Source of the DNA: Deltaproteobacteria bacterium
Lineage (GTDB): Bacteria; Desulfobacterota; Desulfarculia; Adiutricales; Adiutricaceae
Reading direction: 5' to 3'
NCBI GenBank assembly: GCA_031257955.1
Contig: JAIRNQ010000069.1
Location: 1 to 16,879 of the forward strand
Length of the DNA stretch: 16,879 nt
Shown: positions 6,638 through 14,009 of the stretch, piece by piece
Position numbering within the stretch: position 1 is the first letter of the stretch
How the letters are laid out: every line of letters starts with the position of its first letter
Notes under the pieces: generated by a model
Told to the model about the DNA's origin: nothing
The model's database searches: none
What the model saw: only the letters and a program-made list of their open reading frames with translations
Made by a program: the position numbers and the translations under genes

Positions 6638-6868
6638 TTGACTGAGTATATACCAAGAGATTTTCCTACCACTGCGGAGTACTTATTAGGCACTATGGTT
6701 CGTATTCCTGAAGATATGTTTAACGTAATAGGCCTAAAGGCAGAAAAAGAAAATGGCCGCTGGGTATATCCAGTAGGCGATAAATATAAGTTCCAGTGGC
6801 GATCGGGTGCTTATTTCGACATGGATATGTACCCAGATTATATTATTTTTCGTAATTATTATGTATAA
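6638..6868 (+). CDS. Small unknown protein overlapping the cytosine methyltransferase start
   Basis: A 76-residue, tyrosine-rich soluble protein starting at TTG 6638 with AGGA at 6627-6630. The nearby ATG at 6633 runs straight into a stop in its own frame. The sequence has TTAEYLLGTMVRIPEDMF, GRWVYPVGDKYKF and a C-terminal YPDYIIFRNYYV. No family was recognised. Its end overlaps the methyltransferase ATG (6861) by eight bases, so the two are probably translated together. Confidence 0.55.
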   Translation: MTEYIPRDFPTTAEYLLGTMVRIPEDMFNVIGLKAEKENGRWVYPVGDKYKFQWRSGAYFDMDMYPDYIIFRNYYV

Positions 6869-7985
6869 AACGATAGATTTATGCGCTGGAATTGGGGGCA
6901 TAAGGCGCGGCTTTGAAATGACCGGGTTTTTTACTAACGTTCTTTCGGCGGAGATCGACAAGTACGCCTGCTCCACCTATGAGCATCTGTTTGGCGAGAA
7001 TCCCTATAACGACCTCACCTCTCCCGATTTTAAAAAGCTCGTGGCCGACACCCCTTATGACGTCCTGGCAGCCGGGTTTCCCTGTCAGCCTTTCAGCAAG
7101 GCCGGGCAGAAGGCCGGGTTCGCCGATCCTACCAAGGGCCAGATTTTTTTCCATTTGGCTGAGATAATTGGGGGCACGAGGCCAAAGGCCTTTATGCTAG
7201 AGAACGTCCCCAACCTCGCGTCAATCAACGGGGGCAAGGATTTTCGGAATATTCTGGAAACCTTGGAGATAGACCTTGGCTACAAGGTGATCGGGGTCGA
7301 GAGATGGAACAGACTTTGGGGCCACGGGTTAAGGTGCAACTTAGCCGGGATCAAGCTCTGCTCGGTCAACTTCGGGGTTCCCCAAAAGCGCGAGAGGATT
7401 TTCTTCGTGGGGTTCGACCGGGAGCGCTACGGGGAAGAGAGGCTAAGGAAACTCCCCAAGGATTTAACCCATTTAAAAGGGCCTGTGACCAAGAAAACAA
7501 TAAATGATGTCTTGGATTCGGAAGTCTCGGCCAAGTATTTTTGCTCGGAAGGGTTTCTAGAGTATGCGGCTAAATACAACGCGAAGGTGGCCGCCGCCGG
7601 GATGTCCTTCTCCTATAGGGTTATCAACGCGGAAAACGAGCGTTGGCAAGTGGCCAGAACTCTGACGGCCAACTCATATGAGAAACAGATGGTAATCGAT
7701 AGGAGCCGCGATTACTCGGGACTTATGGTCGGGGAAAAGAAGACTCCCATAAACGGGAAGGGTATAAGGTACCTCACCCCTATGGAGTGTGGGAAGCTTC
7801 AGGGTTTCGTGGGCTTCGGCTTCATGGAAAACGGGGTAGACAAGTTCACTTTCCCGGAAGGGGTCTCGGACGCCCAACTTTACAAACAGCTCGGAAATTC
7901 CGTGACCATCCAAGTAATAGAAGAGCTGGCCAAATTCATGGCCAAGTGTTTGAAGGAATTAGACAATGAACAAGTATTACATTGA
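6861..7985 (+). CDS. DNA cytosine-C5 methyltransferase (phage, orphan)
   Basis: A 374-residue enzyme transferring methyl from S-adenosylmethionine to the C5 of cytosine in a specific DNA sequence. The family motifs appear in order: DLCAGIGGIRRGFE (6-19, cofactor binding), GFPCQPFSKAGQ (72-83) with catalytic Cys75, MLENVP (112-117), QKRERIFFVGF (175-185), a target-recognition region at about 190-300, RYLTPMECGKLQGF (303-316) and QLGNSV (343-348). All key residues are present, so activity is expected. The start is ATG 6861, whose product begins directly with motif I; the frame is open further upstream to 6807, but that extension is AT-rich and overlaps the previous gene. No restriction endonuclease is seen next to it, so it is probably an orphan that hides phage DNA from host restriction. 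Confidence 0.93.
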   Translation: MYKTIDLCAGIGGIRRGFEMTGFFTNVLSAEIDKYACSTYEHLFGENPYNDLTSPDFKKLVADTPYDVLAAGFPCQPFSKAGQKAGFADPTKGQIFFHLAEIIGGTRPKAFMLENVPNLASINGGKDFRNILETLEIDLGYKVIGVERWNRLWGHGLRCNLAGIKLCSVNFGVPQKRERIFFVGFDRERYGEERLRKLPKDLTHLKGPVTKKTINDVLDSEVSAKYFCSEGFLEYAAKYNAKVAAAGMSFSYRVINAENERWQVARTLTANSYEKQMVIDRSRDYSGLMVGEKKTPINGKGIRYLTPMECGKLQGFVGFGFMENGVDKFTFPEGVSDAQLYKQLGNSVTIQVIEELAKFMAKCLKELDNEQVLH

Positions 7986-8220
7986 GAACAAGTATCTACG
8001 GAGGGAAAAGATACTCAAGGACGAGTTAAGAAAACGCATGATGCCCTTTAAGGTTGGCTTTGTGGCCAACGTTACCTTGCTAATATTTTCGCTAATCATA
8101 TTTATCATAGACGGTTACGCCAATGTAATAACGTCATTTTTGCCCACTGGCATAGTGGTAATTAATTTTATCATAGTCATATGGAACGCATGCATAGAGC
8201 TTATCATATGGGACGATTAA
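7966..8220 (+). CDS. Small membrane protein, two predicted segments
   Basis: An 84-residue protein beginning 20 bases before the methyltransferase stop, in another frame. A basic N-terminus (NKYLRREKILKDELRKR) is followed by two hydrophobic segments, about residues 32-50 and 58-78, and an acidic end (WDD). The base composition is clearly more AT-rich than the methyltransferase. No family was recognised. The overlap implies coupled translation. Confidence 0.55.
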   Translation: MNKYYIENKYLRREKILKDELRKRMMPFKVGFVANVTLLIFSLIIFIIDGYANVITSFLPTGIVVINFIIVIWNACIELIIWDD

Positions 8221-8241
8221 TAAAAAAGGAAGGTTAATATC

Positions 8242-8328
8242 ATGGATGAAGCTCTTTTTGTGTCACTATTTGCGGCAATATTTGTTCCTATTATTATGTT
8301 GTTATTTTTTATGAATAACGACGATTAA
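8242..8328 (+). CDS. 28-residue single-span membrane peptide
   Basis: A very short frame beginning MDEALFVSLFAAIFVPIIML and ending in FFMNNDD before TAA. It is one hydrophobic helix between acidic ends. A good ribosome-binding site (AGGAAGG at 8227-8233) stands eight bases before the ATG, and the gene fills the space between its neighbours (21 bases before, 29 after), which supports real translation. Function is unknown. Confidence 0.45.
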   Translation: MDEALFVSLFAAIFVPIIMLLFFMNNDD

Positions 8329-8357
8329 GCAATATAATCAAAGAGATTAGGTATGTT

Positions 8358-9032
8358 ATGCAATTCTATAAAGAGCGTATTAAAAATTTAGTATATTTTA
8401 TATTATTTGTGTTGCAAATTACCTTTGCTTCAATTATTGCTTTAGAGTTGGTCCACCAAAAAGAATATACGTTAAGCGTAATATTTATATGCCTTTACGG
8501 AGGTTTTCTTTATTTTTACACAAAACAAAGCGAGTCTTTGCTATCTTCATATTATGTTTTTTTAGGGACTATTTTTTTATGTCTATTTATATTGGGCTAT
8601 TTAGACCATGAAAAATTTCTTTTAACCCTTAAATCGGAGAAAACAGTAACCATGTCCGTTGGAATCAAGGACGATAACGGCAAGTCGCGCCTGGATCTCA
8701 TAGCCCCCGGAGCTTTGCTTGAAATGGGCCAAGTCCTGGCCCATGGGGCCGAAAAATATAGCGAAGACAATTGGAAAAAGGTTGAGAACGGCCAAGATCG
8801 TTACTACGCCGCGGCCATGCGCCACTTGCTGGCTTGGAGGCAGGGGGAGAAACTGGACCCTGAGAGTGGCTTAACTCACCTAGCCCATGCCATGACCAAC
8901 CTCATGTTTTTGCATGCCTTGGACGCATCACCCGTAGCCGTTCTGGGAAGGCCAGACGAAAGCAAACCTACGGAAGCGGAATATGTCCAGCTGACATGGA
9001 CCAATCGAGACAGAAGATGGAAGCCCGAGTGA
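8358..9032 (+). CDS. Membrane domain fused to dATP/dGTP diphosphohydrolase domain
   Basis: A 224-residue frame in two parts. Residues 1-90 are AT-rich at DNA level and hold three hydrophobic segments (about 11-31, 38-55 and 64-83). Residues of about 100-190 match the phage dATP/dGTP diphosphohydrolase N-terminal-type family: GKSRLDLIAPGALLEMGQVL, HGAEKYSEDNW, RYYAAAMRHLLAWRQGEKLDPESGL and THLAHAMTNLMFL. This family removes pyrophosphate from purine dNTPs. Ordinary members start close to the GK.RLDL motif, and ATG 8652 (Met99) with GGAG at 8636-8639 would give a normal 126-residue enzyme. Either the enzyme is membrane-anchored, or two genes have lost the stop between them. The C-terminal end overlaps the next gene's first ATG. 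Confidence 0.65.
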   Translation: MQFYKERIKNLVYFILFVLQITFASIIALELVHQKEYTLSVIFICLYGGFLYFYTKQSESLLSSYYVFLGTIFLCLFILGYLDHEKFLLTLKSEKTVTMSVGIKDDNGKSRLDLIAPGALLEMGQVLAHGAEKYSEDNWKKVENGQDRYYAAAMRHLLAWRQGEKLDPESGLTHLAHAMTNLMFLHALDASPVAVLGRPDESKPTEAEYVQLTWTNRDRRWKPE

Positions 9033-9886
9033 ACGCGGCCTTAAGGCTGGTAAAACCTAAAAAACTGACAGCTTTTGCCTGGTATGGGGGCAAAAATAGC
9101 CACTTGAAGTGGCTTTTGCCGTTGTTGCCAAAATGCGGGCACTATGTGGAGCCCTACGGCGGGAGCGCAGCCGTTTTGTTAAATCGGGAACCGTCGACTT
9201 ATGAAACGTATAACGACATAAACCAAGACGTATATAACTTTTTTAAGGTGCTAAGGGAACAAAAAGATGAATTGTTGGAGCAATTAAAATATACCCCTTA
9301 TTCTAGGCAAGAGTTTGGGGAGTCTCTAAAAATTCCTCTAGGCGAAATTTCAAATTTAGAGAAGGCCAGAAGGTTTTACGTCAGGATAGGCCAAAGTTTT
9401 ATGAGCCAAGAAAATACCCGCGCGGACAGCAATTGGAGTTATTCAATTTCCTCTTGCGGGGGAACAAAAAAGAAAGCTCGGTCGTTCGCCAATAAAAGGG
9501 AAAATCTCAAGTTTGTCGTTGAAAGGCTGGCGTTGACGCAAATCGAAAATCGCCCAGCTTTATACGTTATCGAACATTATGATACGCCCGATACGTTATT
9601 TTACGTTGATCCTACATATCTTGCGGAGTCAAGGACCAAGAAGGACATGTACAAACATGAAATGACCACGGAAGATTATGTGGCCCTGGCTTCGGCTTTA
9701 AACGGCTGTGAGGGCAAAGTGGCCTTGAGCGCCTATGAACATCCTTTCGTTGACAATCTTTTTCCCCCGCCTAAGTGGCGAAAAACCAAGGACAAGCCCA
9801 GGACTATCTTTGGGGGCGGATTGAGGACCGAGATCCTTTACACGAATTACGAACCGCTTCAAAGCAGGCCTGGGCGGCTATGGTGA
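8996..9886 (+). CDS. D12-class adenine-N6 DNA methyltransferase with DPTY motif
   Basis: A 296-residue Dam-like enzyme. Motif order fits the D12 class: FAWYGGKNSHLKWLLPLLP (27-45, cofactor-binding region), VEPYGGSAAVLLNRE (51-65), ETYNDINQDVYNFFKVLRE (70-88) and LFYVDPTYLAESRTKK (201-216). The catalytic tetrapeptide is normally DPPY, here DPTY at 205-208. The later block YKHEMTTEDY...GKVALSAYEHP also fits the class. Two starts are possible, ATG 8996 or ATG 9017, neither with a strong ribosome-binding site; the first overlaps the previous gene by 37 bases. It probably protects phage DNA together with the C5 enzyme, if the changed motif allows catalysis. Confidence 0.85.
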   Translation: MDQSRQKMEARVNAALRLVKPKKLTAFAWYGGKNSHLKWLLPLLPKCGHYVEPYGGSAAVLLNREPSTYETYNDINQDVYNFFKVLREQKDELLEQLKYTPYSRQEFGESLKIPLGEISNLEKARRFYVRIGQSFMSQENTRADSNWSYSISSCGGTKKKARSFANKRENLKFVVERLALTQIENRPALYVIEHYDTPDTLFYVDPTYLAESRTKKDMYKHEMTTEDYVALASALNGCEGKVALSAYEHPFVDNLFPPPKWRKTKDKPRTIFGGGLRTEILYTNYEPLQSRPGRLW

Positions 9887-9893
9887 GGAAAAT

Positions 9894-10331
9894 ATGGCAA
9901 GCTCCGACAAAATAACCATCAGAACGGACGAATATTATGCTTTTGAATGCGGCTATTACTCTCCGGTGAGGTGTCATTTTGACAATAAGCACGATTGTTG
10001 GTTTGTTCTCAACGACGCCATACCTCCCCAAAACAAAGAAAATTGGGCTAAAGCCATCGCCGCGACCCACGAAGGGGAGACAATGACGGCTTATCTTCCT
10101 TACACCGAGCCGAATTGGCCCGTCCCCTATCAAGCGACTATGGTTAACTTAAAGGGTTTTATCCGAGTTAATTTAGAATTTTGGGATACCTGGGATAAAG
10201 ACGAAAAAATAGCTTATCTAGGCACGCTTTTGCCCTCATTGCGAAAAGGCTTTTTTCAATTTTTTGTGGAGCCCTTAAACCACAACCCATGGTCAGATAA
10301 AAGAGGGTTTTCGTATCACTTTCGGGAGTAA
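9894..10331 (+). CDS. Unknown aromatic-rich protein
   Basis: A 145-residue soluble protein with many Trp, Tyr and Phe residues: TDEYYAFECGYYSPVRCHF, HDCWFVLND, AYLPYTEPNWPVPYQ and LEFWDTWDKDEKIAYLG. No membrane segment or signal peptide is seen. ATG 9894 follows a GAGGAAAA site only seven bases after the adenine methyltransferase stop, so it belongs to the same transcript. I recognise no family and propose no function. Confidence 0.6.
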   Translation: MASSDKITIRTDEYYAFECGYYSPVRCHFDNKHDCWFVLNDAIPPQNKENWAKAIAATHEGETMTAYLPYTEPNWPVPYQATMVNLKGFIRVNLEFWDTWDKDEKIAYLGTLLPSLRKGFFQFFVEPLNHNPWSDKRGFSYHFRE

Positions 10332-10335
10332 AGCC

Positions 10336-10620
10336 ATGATAGAAATGCGTGTTTACGACCCCATGAATATCATCTTTTTCTTGTTCGTAATCTCAAATTT
10401 TTCTAAGCGTTTGGTTTCAATTAATATAGGCGGGTTGCCAATTGTCATGTGCTTAGGGATTTTATTGTTTTATTTCGCCATGGCACACGTCATTTTCTTT
10501 CATACTGATTCGACCATAAGGCTTGTTTTGTTCGTTAGCGTTTTCCTTTATGGTTACGTGGTAACCAATTGCTGTAAAGCTTTTAGCAAAAAACTAAATA
10601 TAATATTCATAATTAAGTGA
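10336..10620 (+). CDS. Small three-span membrane protein, tandem copy 1
   Basis: A 94-residue protein starting MIEMRVYDPMNIIFFLFVIS, with hydrophobic stretches at about residues 10-20, 33-55 and 63-80. It is AT-rich and followed by a clear paralogue. ATG 10336 follows GGGAG at 10325-10329 and starts four bases after the previous stop. Function is unknown; it lies just before the spanin genes. Confidence 0.55.
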   Translation: MIEMRVYDPMNIIFFLFVISNFSKRLVSINIGGLPIVMCLGILLFYFAMAHVIFFHTDSTIRLVLFVSVFLYGYVVTNCCKAFSKKLNIIFIIK

Positions 10621-10634
10621 GACGAAATAACCAT

Positions 10635-10892
10635 ATGTTAAACATACCGTCATATGACCCCATTAATATTGTCTGTTTTATCGTGACGCTGTATTCTGTC
10701 CTTTCGCAGCAACGAATAATAAAAGTAAATATATTTTTAGCGTTCTGTGTTCTTATCGTTTGCCTTACCGGCACTATTTTTGCTTTTTTTGTTTTTGAAG
10801 ACAGTTTGAATAGATTAATAGCCTTTTGTTCCGTGGCCCTGGTCGCCATAAGCGCCGAATTTTATGCGGCCATACGATTGGTAAGGGAATAA
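10635..10892 (+). CDS. Small three-span membrane protein, tandem copy 2
   Basis: An 85-residue paralogue of the preceding gene. It has the same start form (six residues, then YDPINIV), a matching hydrophobic layout, and a shared tail region with D.T.RL-like and D.LNRL segments before the last span. A GTG at 10617 overlapping the previous stop is an alternative start, but ATG 10635 aligns with the start of copy 1. A tandem pair of tiny membrane proteins may act together. Function is unknown. Confidence 0.55.
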   Translation: MLNIPSYDPINIVCFIVTLYSVLSQQRIIKVNIFLAFCVLIVCLTGTIFAFFVFEDSLNRLIAFCSVALVAISAEFYAAIRLVRE

Positions 10893-10899
10893 TATTAAA

Positions 10900-11238
10900 A
10901 TGTTAAGCCTACTGAAAACCTTTTGGAAACCGGCCCTCGTCGGCGTGGTAGCGCTCGCTTTTGTCCTGGGCGTGTTTTACGTCAAGGCCATGCGCGCCGA
11001 AAACCAGAGGCTGGCCGAGACCGTGCGCCTGAGCCAAGCGGCCCTGGCCCAGGCCACATACGATTTAAGGGCCAACCGACTGGCCTTGGAACGGAGACAG
11101 GACGAAAATTACCGCTTGGCCGAAGAAAAGCGGGAAGCCATAACGGCACTGGAGAAAGTCTATGAAAACGACGAGGAAGCTTGCGATTGGAGCGCTGGCG
11201 TTATCCCTGACGGCGTTTACTCTCGGCTGTGCGAATAA
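10900..11238 (+). CDS. Rz-like inner-membrane spanin
   Basis: A 112-residue protein with one N-terminal membrane anchor (about residues 11-30, PALVGVVALAFVLGVFYV) followed by a charged, Ala/Glu/Arg-rich coiled coil (about 31-95) and a short Cys-containing end. This is the build of an i-spanin, which reaches across the periplasm to an outer-membrane lipoprotein and fuses the membranes in the last step of lysis of a Gram-negative host. The next gene overlaps it in another frame and encodes the expected lipoprotein, which strongly supports the call. It lies some 5 kb away from the endolysin, which is unusual. Confidence 0.8.
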   Translation: MLSLLKTFWKPALVGVVALAFVLGVFYVKAMRAENQRLAETVRLSQAALAQATYDLRANRLALERRQDENYRLAEEKREAITALEKVYENDEEACDWSAGVIPDGVYSRLCE

Positions 11239-11443
11239 AACCGCCGCGATAACTACCCCGTGCGTACCGCCGGTAGTGTACCTTCAGGACGTGCAAGAGC
11301 CCACGCTGGCCGGGAAAACCAACAAAGACTTGGCCGAGTACGTTCTCGGTCTCAGGGAGGCCGTAAAACGGTCTAACATGGACAAATTTCACCTTCGGGA
11401 ATGGATGGGGGAGAGGCTTAATGACGACAGACCTTCCGATTGA
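11162..11443 (+). CDS. Rz1-like outer-membrane lipoprotein spanin
   Basis: A 93-residue lipoprotein starting inside the Rz-like gene in the next frame (77-base overlap). The N-terminus is a signal peptide (MKTTRKLAIGALALSLTAFTLGC) with Cys23 as the lipidated residue. The lipobox TLGC is not perfect, but the placement is right. The mature part is 70 residues, longer than many Rz1 proteins, with a proline/valine segment (PCVPPVVYLQDVQEP) and a charged helix. Known: Rz/Rz1 pairs overlap like this and join the two membranes at lysis. Its end overlaps nrdD by 23 bases. Confidence 0.78.
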   Translation: MKTTRKLAIGALALSLTAFTLGCANKTAAITTPCVPPVVYLQDVQEPTLAGKTNKDLAEYVLGLREAVKRSNMDKFHLREWMGERLNDDRPSD

Positions 11444-13622
11444 GGAACTGGACGAATGGCTAAGCGTAAAAGGGCGCGAGGCCATAAAGCGGGACGGTAG
11501 CAAGGCGCCGTTCGACACGAAAAAAATAGTCGCCGCTTTGGCCAAGGCCGGAGCCGCCACAGGCGAATATGACGGCAAAATGGCTGAGGCCCTGGCCAAA
11601 CTTTGCGTTTTGAGGGCCAAAAGGGAAGGGTTGTTCGTAGGGAGGGAGGTAAACGTCGAAACGCTTCAAGACTTGATAGAAAACGTTTTGATGGAGAGCG
11701 ACTATAAGGCCACGGCCAAGGCCTACATTCTCTACAGGGAACAGCGGGGCAAGGTCCGCGCCGTCAAAGAGGCCTTTACCGGTTTGATGTCCACGTATCT
11801 TGGCCGTAAAAACTGGAAAGTCAAAGAAAACAGCAACACGTTTTTTTCCCTTCAGGGCATGAACGGCCATATCGCGGGGGAAATATCGAAAAGGTTTTGG
11901 CTGCAAGAGATCTATCCGGAGAGGATACGGCGGGCCCACGACGAAGGCGATCTCCACATCCACGATCTCAACCTGTTGTCCGTGTATTGCGTGGGCTGGG
12001 ACTTGGCCGACTTGCTGAAGGTAGGCTTTAAGGGTGTGGCGGCCAACGTGGAGAGCGCCCCGGCCCGACATTTAAGGACGGCTTTGGGCCAGCTTTACAA
12101 TTTCTTCTACACCTTGCAAGGCGAGGCGTCCGGCGCCCAGGCGGTGTCGAATTTTGACACGCTCCTGGCCCCGTTCGTCCGCTATGACGGGCTGAACTAC
12201 GAACAACTGTATCAGACCATGCAAGAGTTTATTTTCAACCTTAACATCCCCACCAGGGTAGGGTTCCAGACCCCGTTTACCAACATCAGCCTTGATTTGA
12301 CCGTGCCTTCGTATTACAAAGACGTCCCGGTGATTATAGGCGGCGAGCCAAAAAACGAAGTATACGGCGATTTCCAGGCCGAGATGGACTTGCTCAACAA
12401 GGTTTTCGCCGAGGTCATGATGGCCGGGGACGCCAAGGGGAGGATTTTCACTTTCCCGATCCCCACTTACAGCGTCACCAAAGACTTCGATTGGGACAAC
12501 CCGGTTTTGGACAGCGTTTGGAAAATGACCGGACGATACGGAATTCCTTATTTTTCCAATTTCGTGAACAGCGACATGAACCCCGAGGACGCGCGCTCGA
12601 TGTGCTGCCGTTTGCGGCTGGACACCAAAGAACTGAGAAAGCGCGGGGGAGGGCTCTTCGGCTCAAACCCCTTGACCGGTTCCGTAGGCGTGGTCACGAT
12701 CAATCTGCCCAGGATAGGCTACGAGGCCAGGAACAAAAAAGATTTCTTTGACCGGCTGGACGATCTCGTGGACATATCTTGCGAAAGCTTAGTGATAAAA
12801 CGAAAGACCATAGAGAAATACACCGAAGAGGACCTATACCCGTTTTCAAAGTTTTATCTGAGGGACGTCAAGGGGCGGACCGGCCAGTACTGGAGCAACC
12901 ATTTTTCGACCGTGGGAGTTCTGGGGGCCAACGAGGCTTGCCGCAATTTCATAAAGAAAGACATATCGACCGAAGAGGGGCGGGCGTTCGCCGTGGAGAT
13001 ATTAACCCGAGTCCGGGACCGGTTGGCCGGATGGCAAGAGAAGACGGGGTTGCTTTTCAATTTGGAGGCCACGCCGGCCGAGTCCACTTGCTACAAGCTG
13101 GCCATGCAAGATTACGAGCGCAACAAAGGGGTGGCCTTCGCTTCCGACAAGTTTGGGGAAGACGGGGGCCCATTGCCGAGGGAAAAAGATTTCGAGCCTT
13201 TCTACACGAATTCGACCCACTTGCCGGTGAATTCCACCAACGACCTGTTTGAGGCTTTGGAGCATCAAGACCCGCTGCAAACCCTATATACCGGGGGCAC
13301 GGTGCTGCACGGGTTCGTAGGCGAACATATCCCCGACGTTGGGGTAGTCAAGTCGTTGGTAAAGAAAATCGCCTCCAATTTTAAATTGCCCTATTTCACC
13401 TTAACCCCGACTTTCAGCGTTTGCCCGATAGACGGGTACCTAAACGGAGAACAACCGGTTTGCCCGAAATGCGGCAACGAGACGGACGTCTATTCGAGGG
13501 TGGTCGGCTATTATAGGCCGGTCTCCCGTTGGAACGACGGCAAGCGAAAAGAATATTCCATCCGTACCCCGTATGAGGGGCTTGACGAAAAACAAGATCC
13601 GCCCATAGCCGTCAACGGGTAA
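11421..13622 (+). CDS. nrdD: Anaerobic (class III) ribonucleoside-triphosphate reductase
   Basis: A 733-residue glycyl-radical enzyme reducing ribonucleoside triphosphates to dNTPs without oxygen. Residues of about 18-110 are an ATP-cone regulatory domain (KRDGSKAPFDTKKIV). Family landmarks follow: HDEGDLHIHDL (173-183), the cysteine pair Cys395-Cys396 in SMCCRLRLD, and the glycyl-radical site SRVVGYYRP with Gly696. The metal-site region has CPID (668-671) and CPKC (681-684), so only three Cys are visible at the usual four-ligand site. It needs an activating NrdG enzyme, not seen here, so the host's may serve. It overlaps the Rz1 gene by 23 bases and belongs to the phage operon rather than the host. 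It would feed phage DNA synthesis under anoxia. Confidence 0.95.
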   Translation: MTTDLPIEELDEWLSVKGREAIKRDGSKAPFDTKKIVAALAKAGAATGEYDGKMAEALAKLCVLRAKREGLFVGREVNVETLQDLIENVLMESDYKATAKAYILYREQRGKVRAVKEAFTGLMSTYLGRKNWKVKENSNTFFSLQGMNGHIAGEISKRFWLQEIYPERIRRAHDEGDLHIHDLNLLSVYCVGWDLADLLKVGFKGVAANVESAPARHLRTALGQLYNFFYTLQGEASGAQAVSNFDTLLAPFVRYDGLNYEQLYQTMQEFIFNLNIPTRVGFQTPFTNISLDLTVPSYYKDVPVIIGGEPKNEVYGDFQAEMDLLNKVFAEVMMAGDAKGRIFTFPIPTYSVTKDFDWDNPVLDSVWKMTGRYGIPYFSNFVNSDMNPEDARSMCCRLRLDTKELRKRGGGLFGSNPLTGSVGVVTINLPRIGYEARNKKDFFDRLDDLVDISCESLVIKRKTIEKYTEEDLYPFSKFYLRDVKGRTGQYWSNHFSTVGVLGANEACRNFIKKDISTEEGRAFAVEILTRVRDRLAGWQEKTGLLFNLEATPAESTCYKLAMQDYERNKGVAFASDKFGEDGGPLPREKDFEPFYTNSTHLPVNSTNDLFEALEHQDPLQTLYTGGTVLHGFVGEHIPDVGVVKSLVKKIASNFKLPYFTLTPTFSVCPIDGYLNGEQPVCPKCGNETDVYSRVVGYYRPVSRWNDGKRKEYSIRTPYEGLDEKQDPPIAVNG

Positions 13623-13716
13623 TTTATAGACAAAAGAATCTTCCTATAGCCCACCTTGAACCCTTATCCCACCTTAGACTCCTTCCTAATATCCGCTGCC
13701 GCATAGGCAAAAAAGA

Positions 13717-13750
13717 GCCCATGGAAAGTTCGCTATCCATGGGCCTTTTT
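13717..13750 (+). terminator. Rho-independent terminator after nrdD
   Basis: A nine-base perfect stem, GCCCATGGA (13717-13725) with TCCATGGGC (13736-13744), closes a ten-base loop and is followed by CTTTTT. An A-run precedes the left arm, so it could act in both directions. It closes the operon about 95 bases after nrdD. Confidence 0.9.
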
Positions 13751-13845
13751 GTATTGGTATGGAGTTTGCTTCGCGGGACGTTACTAATAGGCTACTAAAT
13801 TTTAAATGAGTTAACTGACAAAATTTCGTAAATCCTTGAAATCAT

Positions 13846-13880
13846 TGGCGCGCCCGGCAAGATTCGAACTTGCGGCCTAC
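13846..13880. other. Probable prophage attachment site in the tRNA 3' half
   Basis: Phage genes lie to the left and ordinary host genes to the right of this tRNA, and the 3' end of the tRNA faces the phage. Many integrases use the T-arm and 3' end of tRNA genes and rebuild the gene on insertion. The exact core cannot be set because the other junction and the integrase are outside the window; the stretch 13623-13845 could also contain it. Confidence 0.4.
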
Positions 13881-13922
13881 AGATTCGTAGTCTGGCGCTC
13901 TATCCAGCTGAGCTACGAGCGC
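13846..13922 (-). tRNA. tRNA-Arg (ACG anticodon)
   Basis: Read on the - strand, the 77 bases fold as a complete tRNA. The acceptor stem GCGCTCG pairs with CGGGCGC, the D arm is GCTC/GAGC, the anticodon loop CTACGAA contains ACG, the T arm is GCAAG-TTCGAAT-CTTGC, and CCA is encoded. One mismatch (C27/U43) tops the anticodon stem. It reads CGU (and related) Arg codons after deamination of the first anticodon base. Its 3' end points to the phage genes. Confidence 0.95.
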
Positions 13923-14009
13923 GCGTCAATCAACCAATCTAAAGCCAACGTGAAAAATGTCGATTCGTTTGCGGTCGCGGGTTCCCGCAAAATCGATTCG
14001 CAACTTTTG

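Noticed and set aside
6807..6860. Upstream extension of the cytosine methyltransferase
   Set aside because: The family begins close to motif I, which follows directly after ATG 6861; the extension lies in the preceding gene.
8652..9032. 2-aminoadenine (Z) genome synthesis suggested by the dATP/dGTP diphosphohydrolase
   Set aside because: No PurZ-like or dATP-triphosphohydrolase gene is seen in the window, and this enzyme family is common in phages with ordinary DNA.
6861..9886. Restriction-modification system built around the two methyltransferases
   Set aside because: No endonuclease-like gene is recognisable beside either enzyme; the neighbours are small membrane proteins and a nucleotide enzyme.
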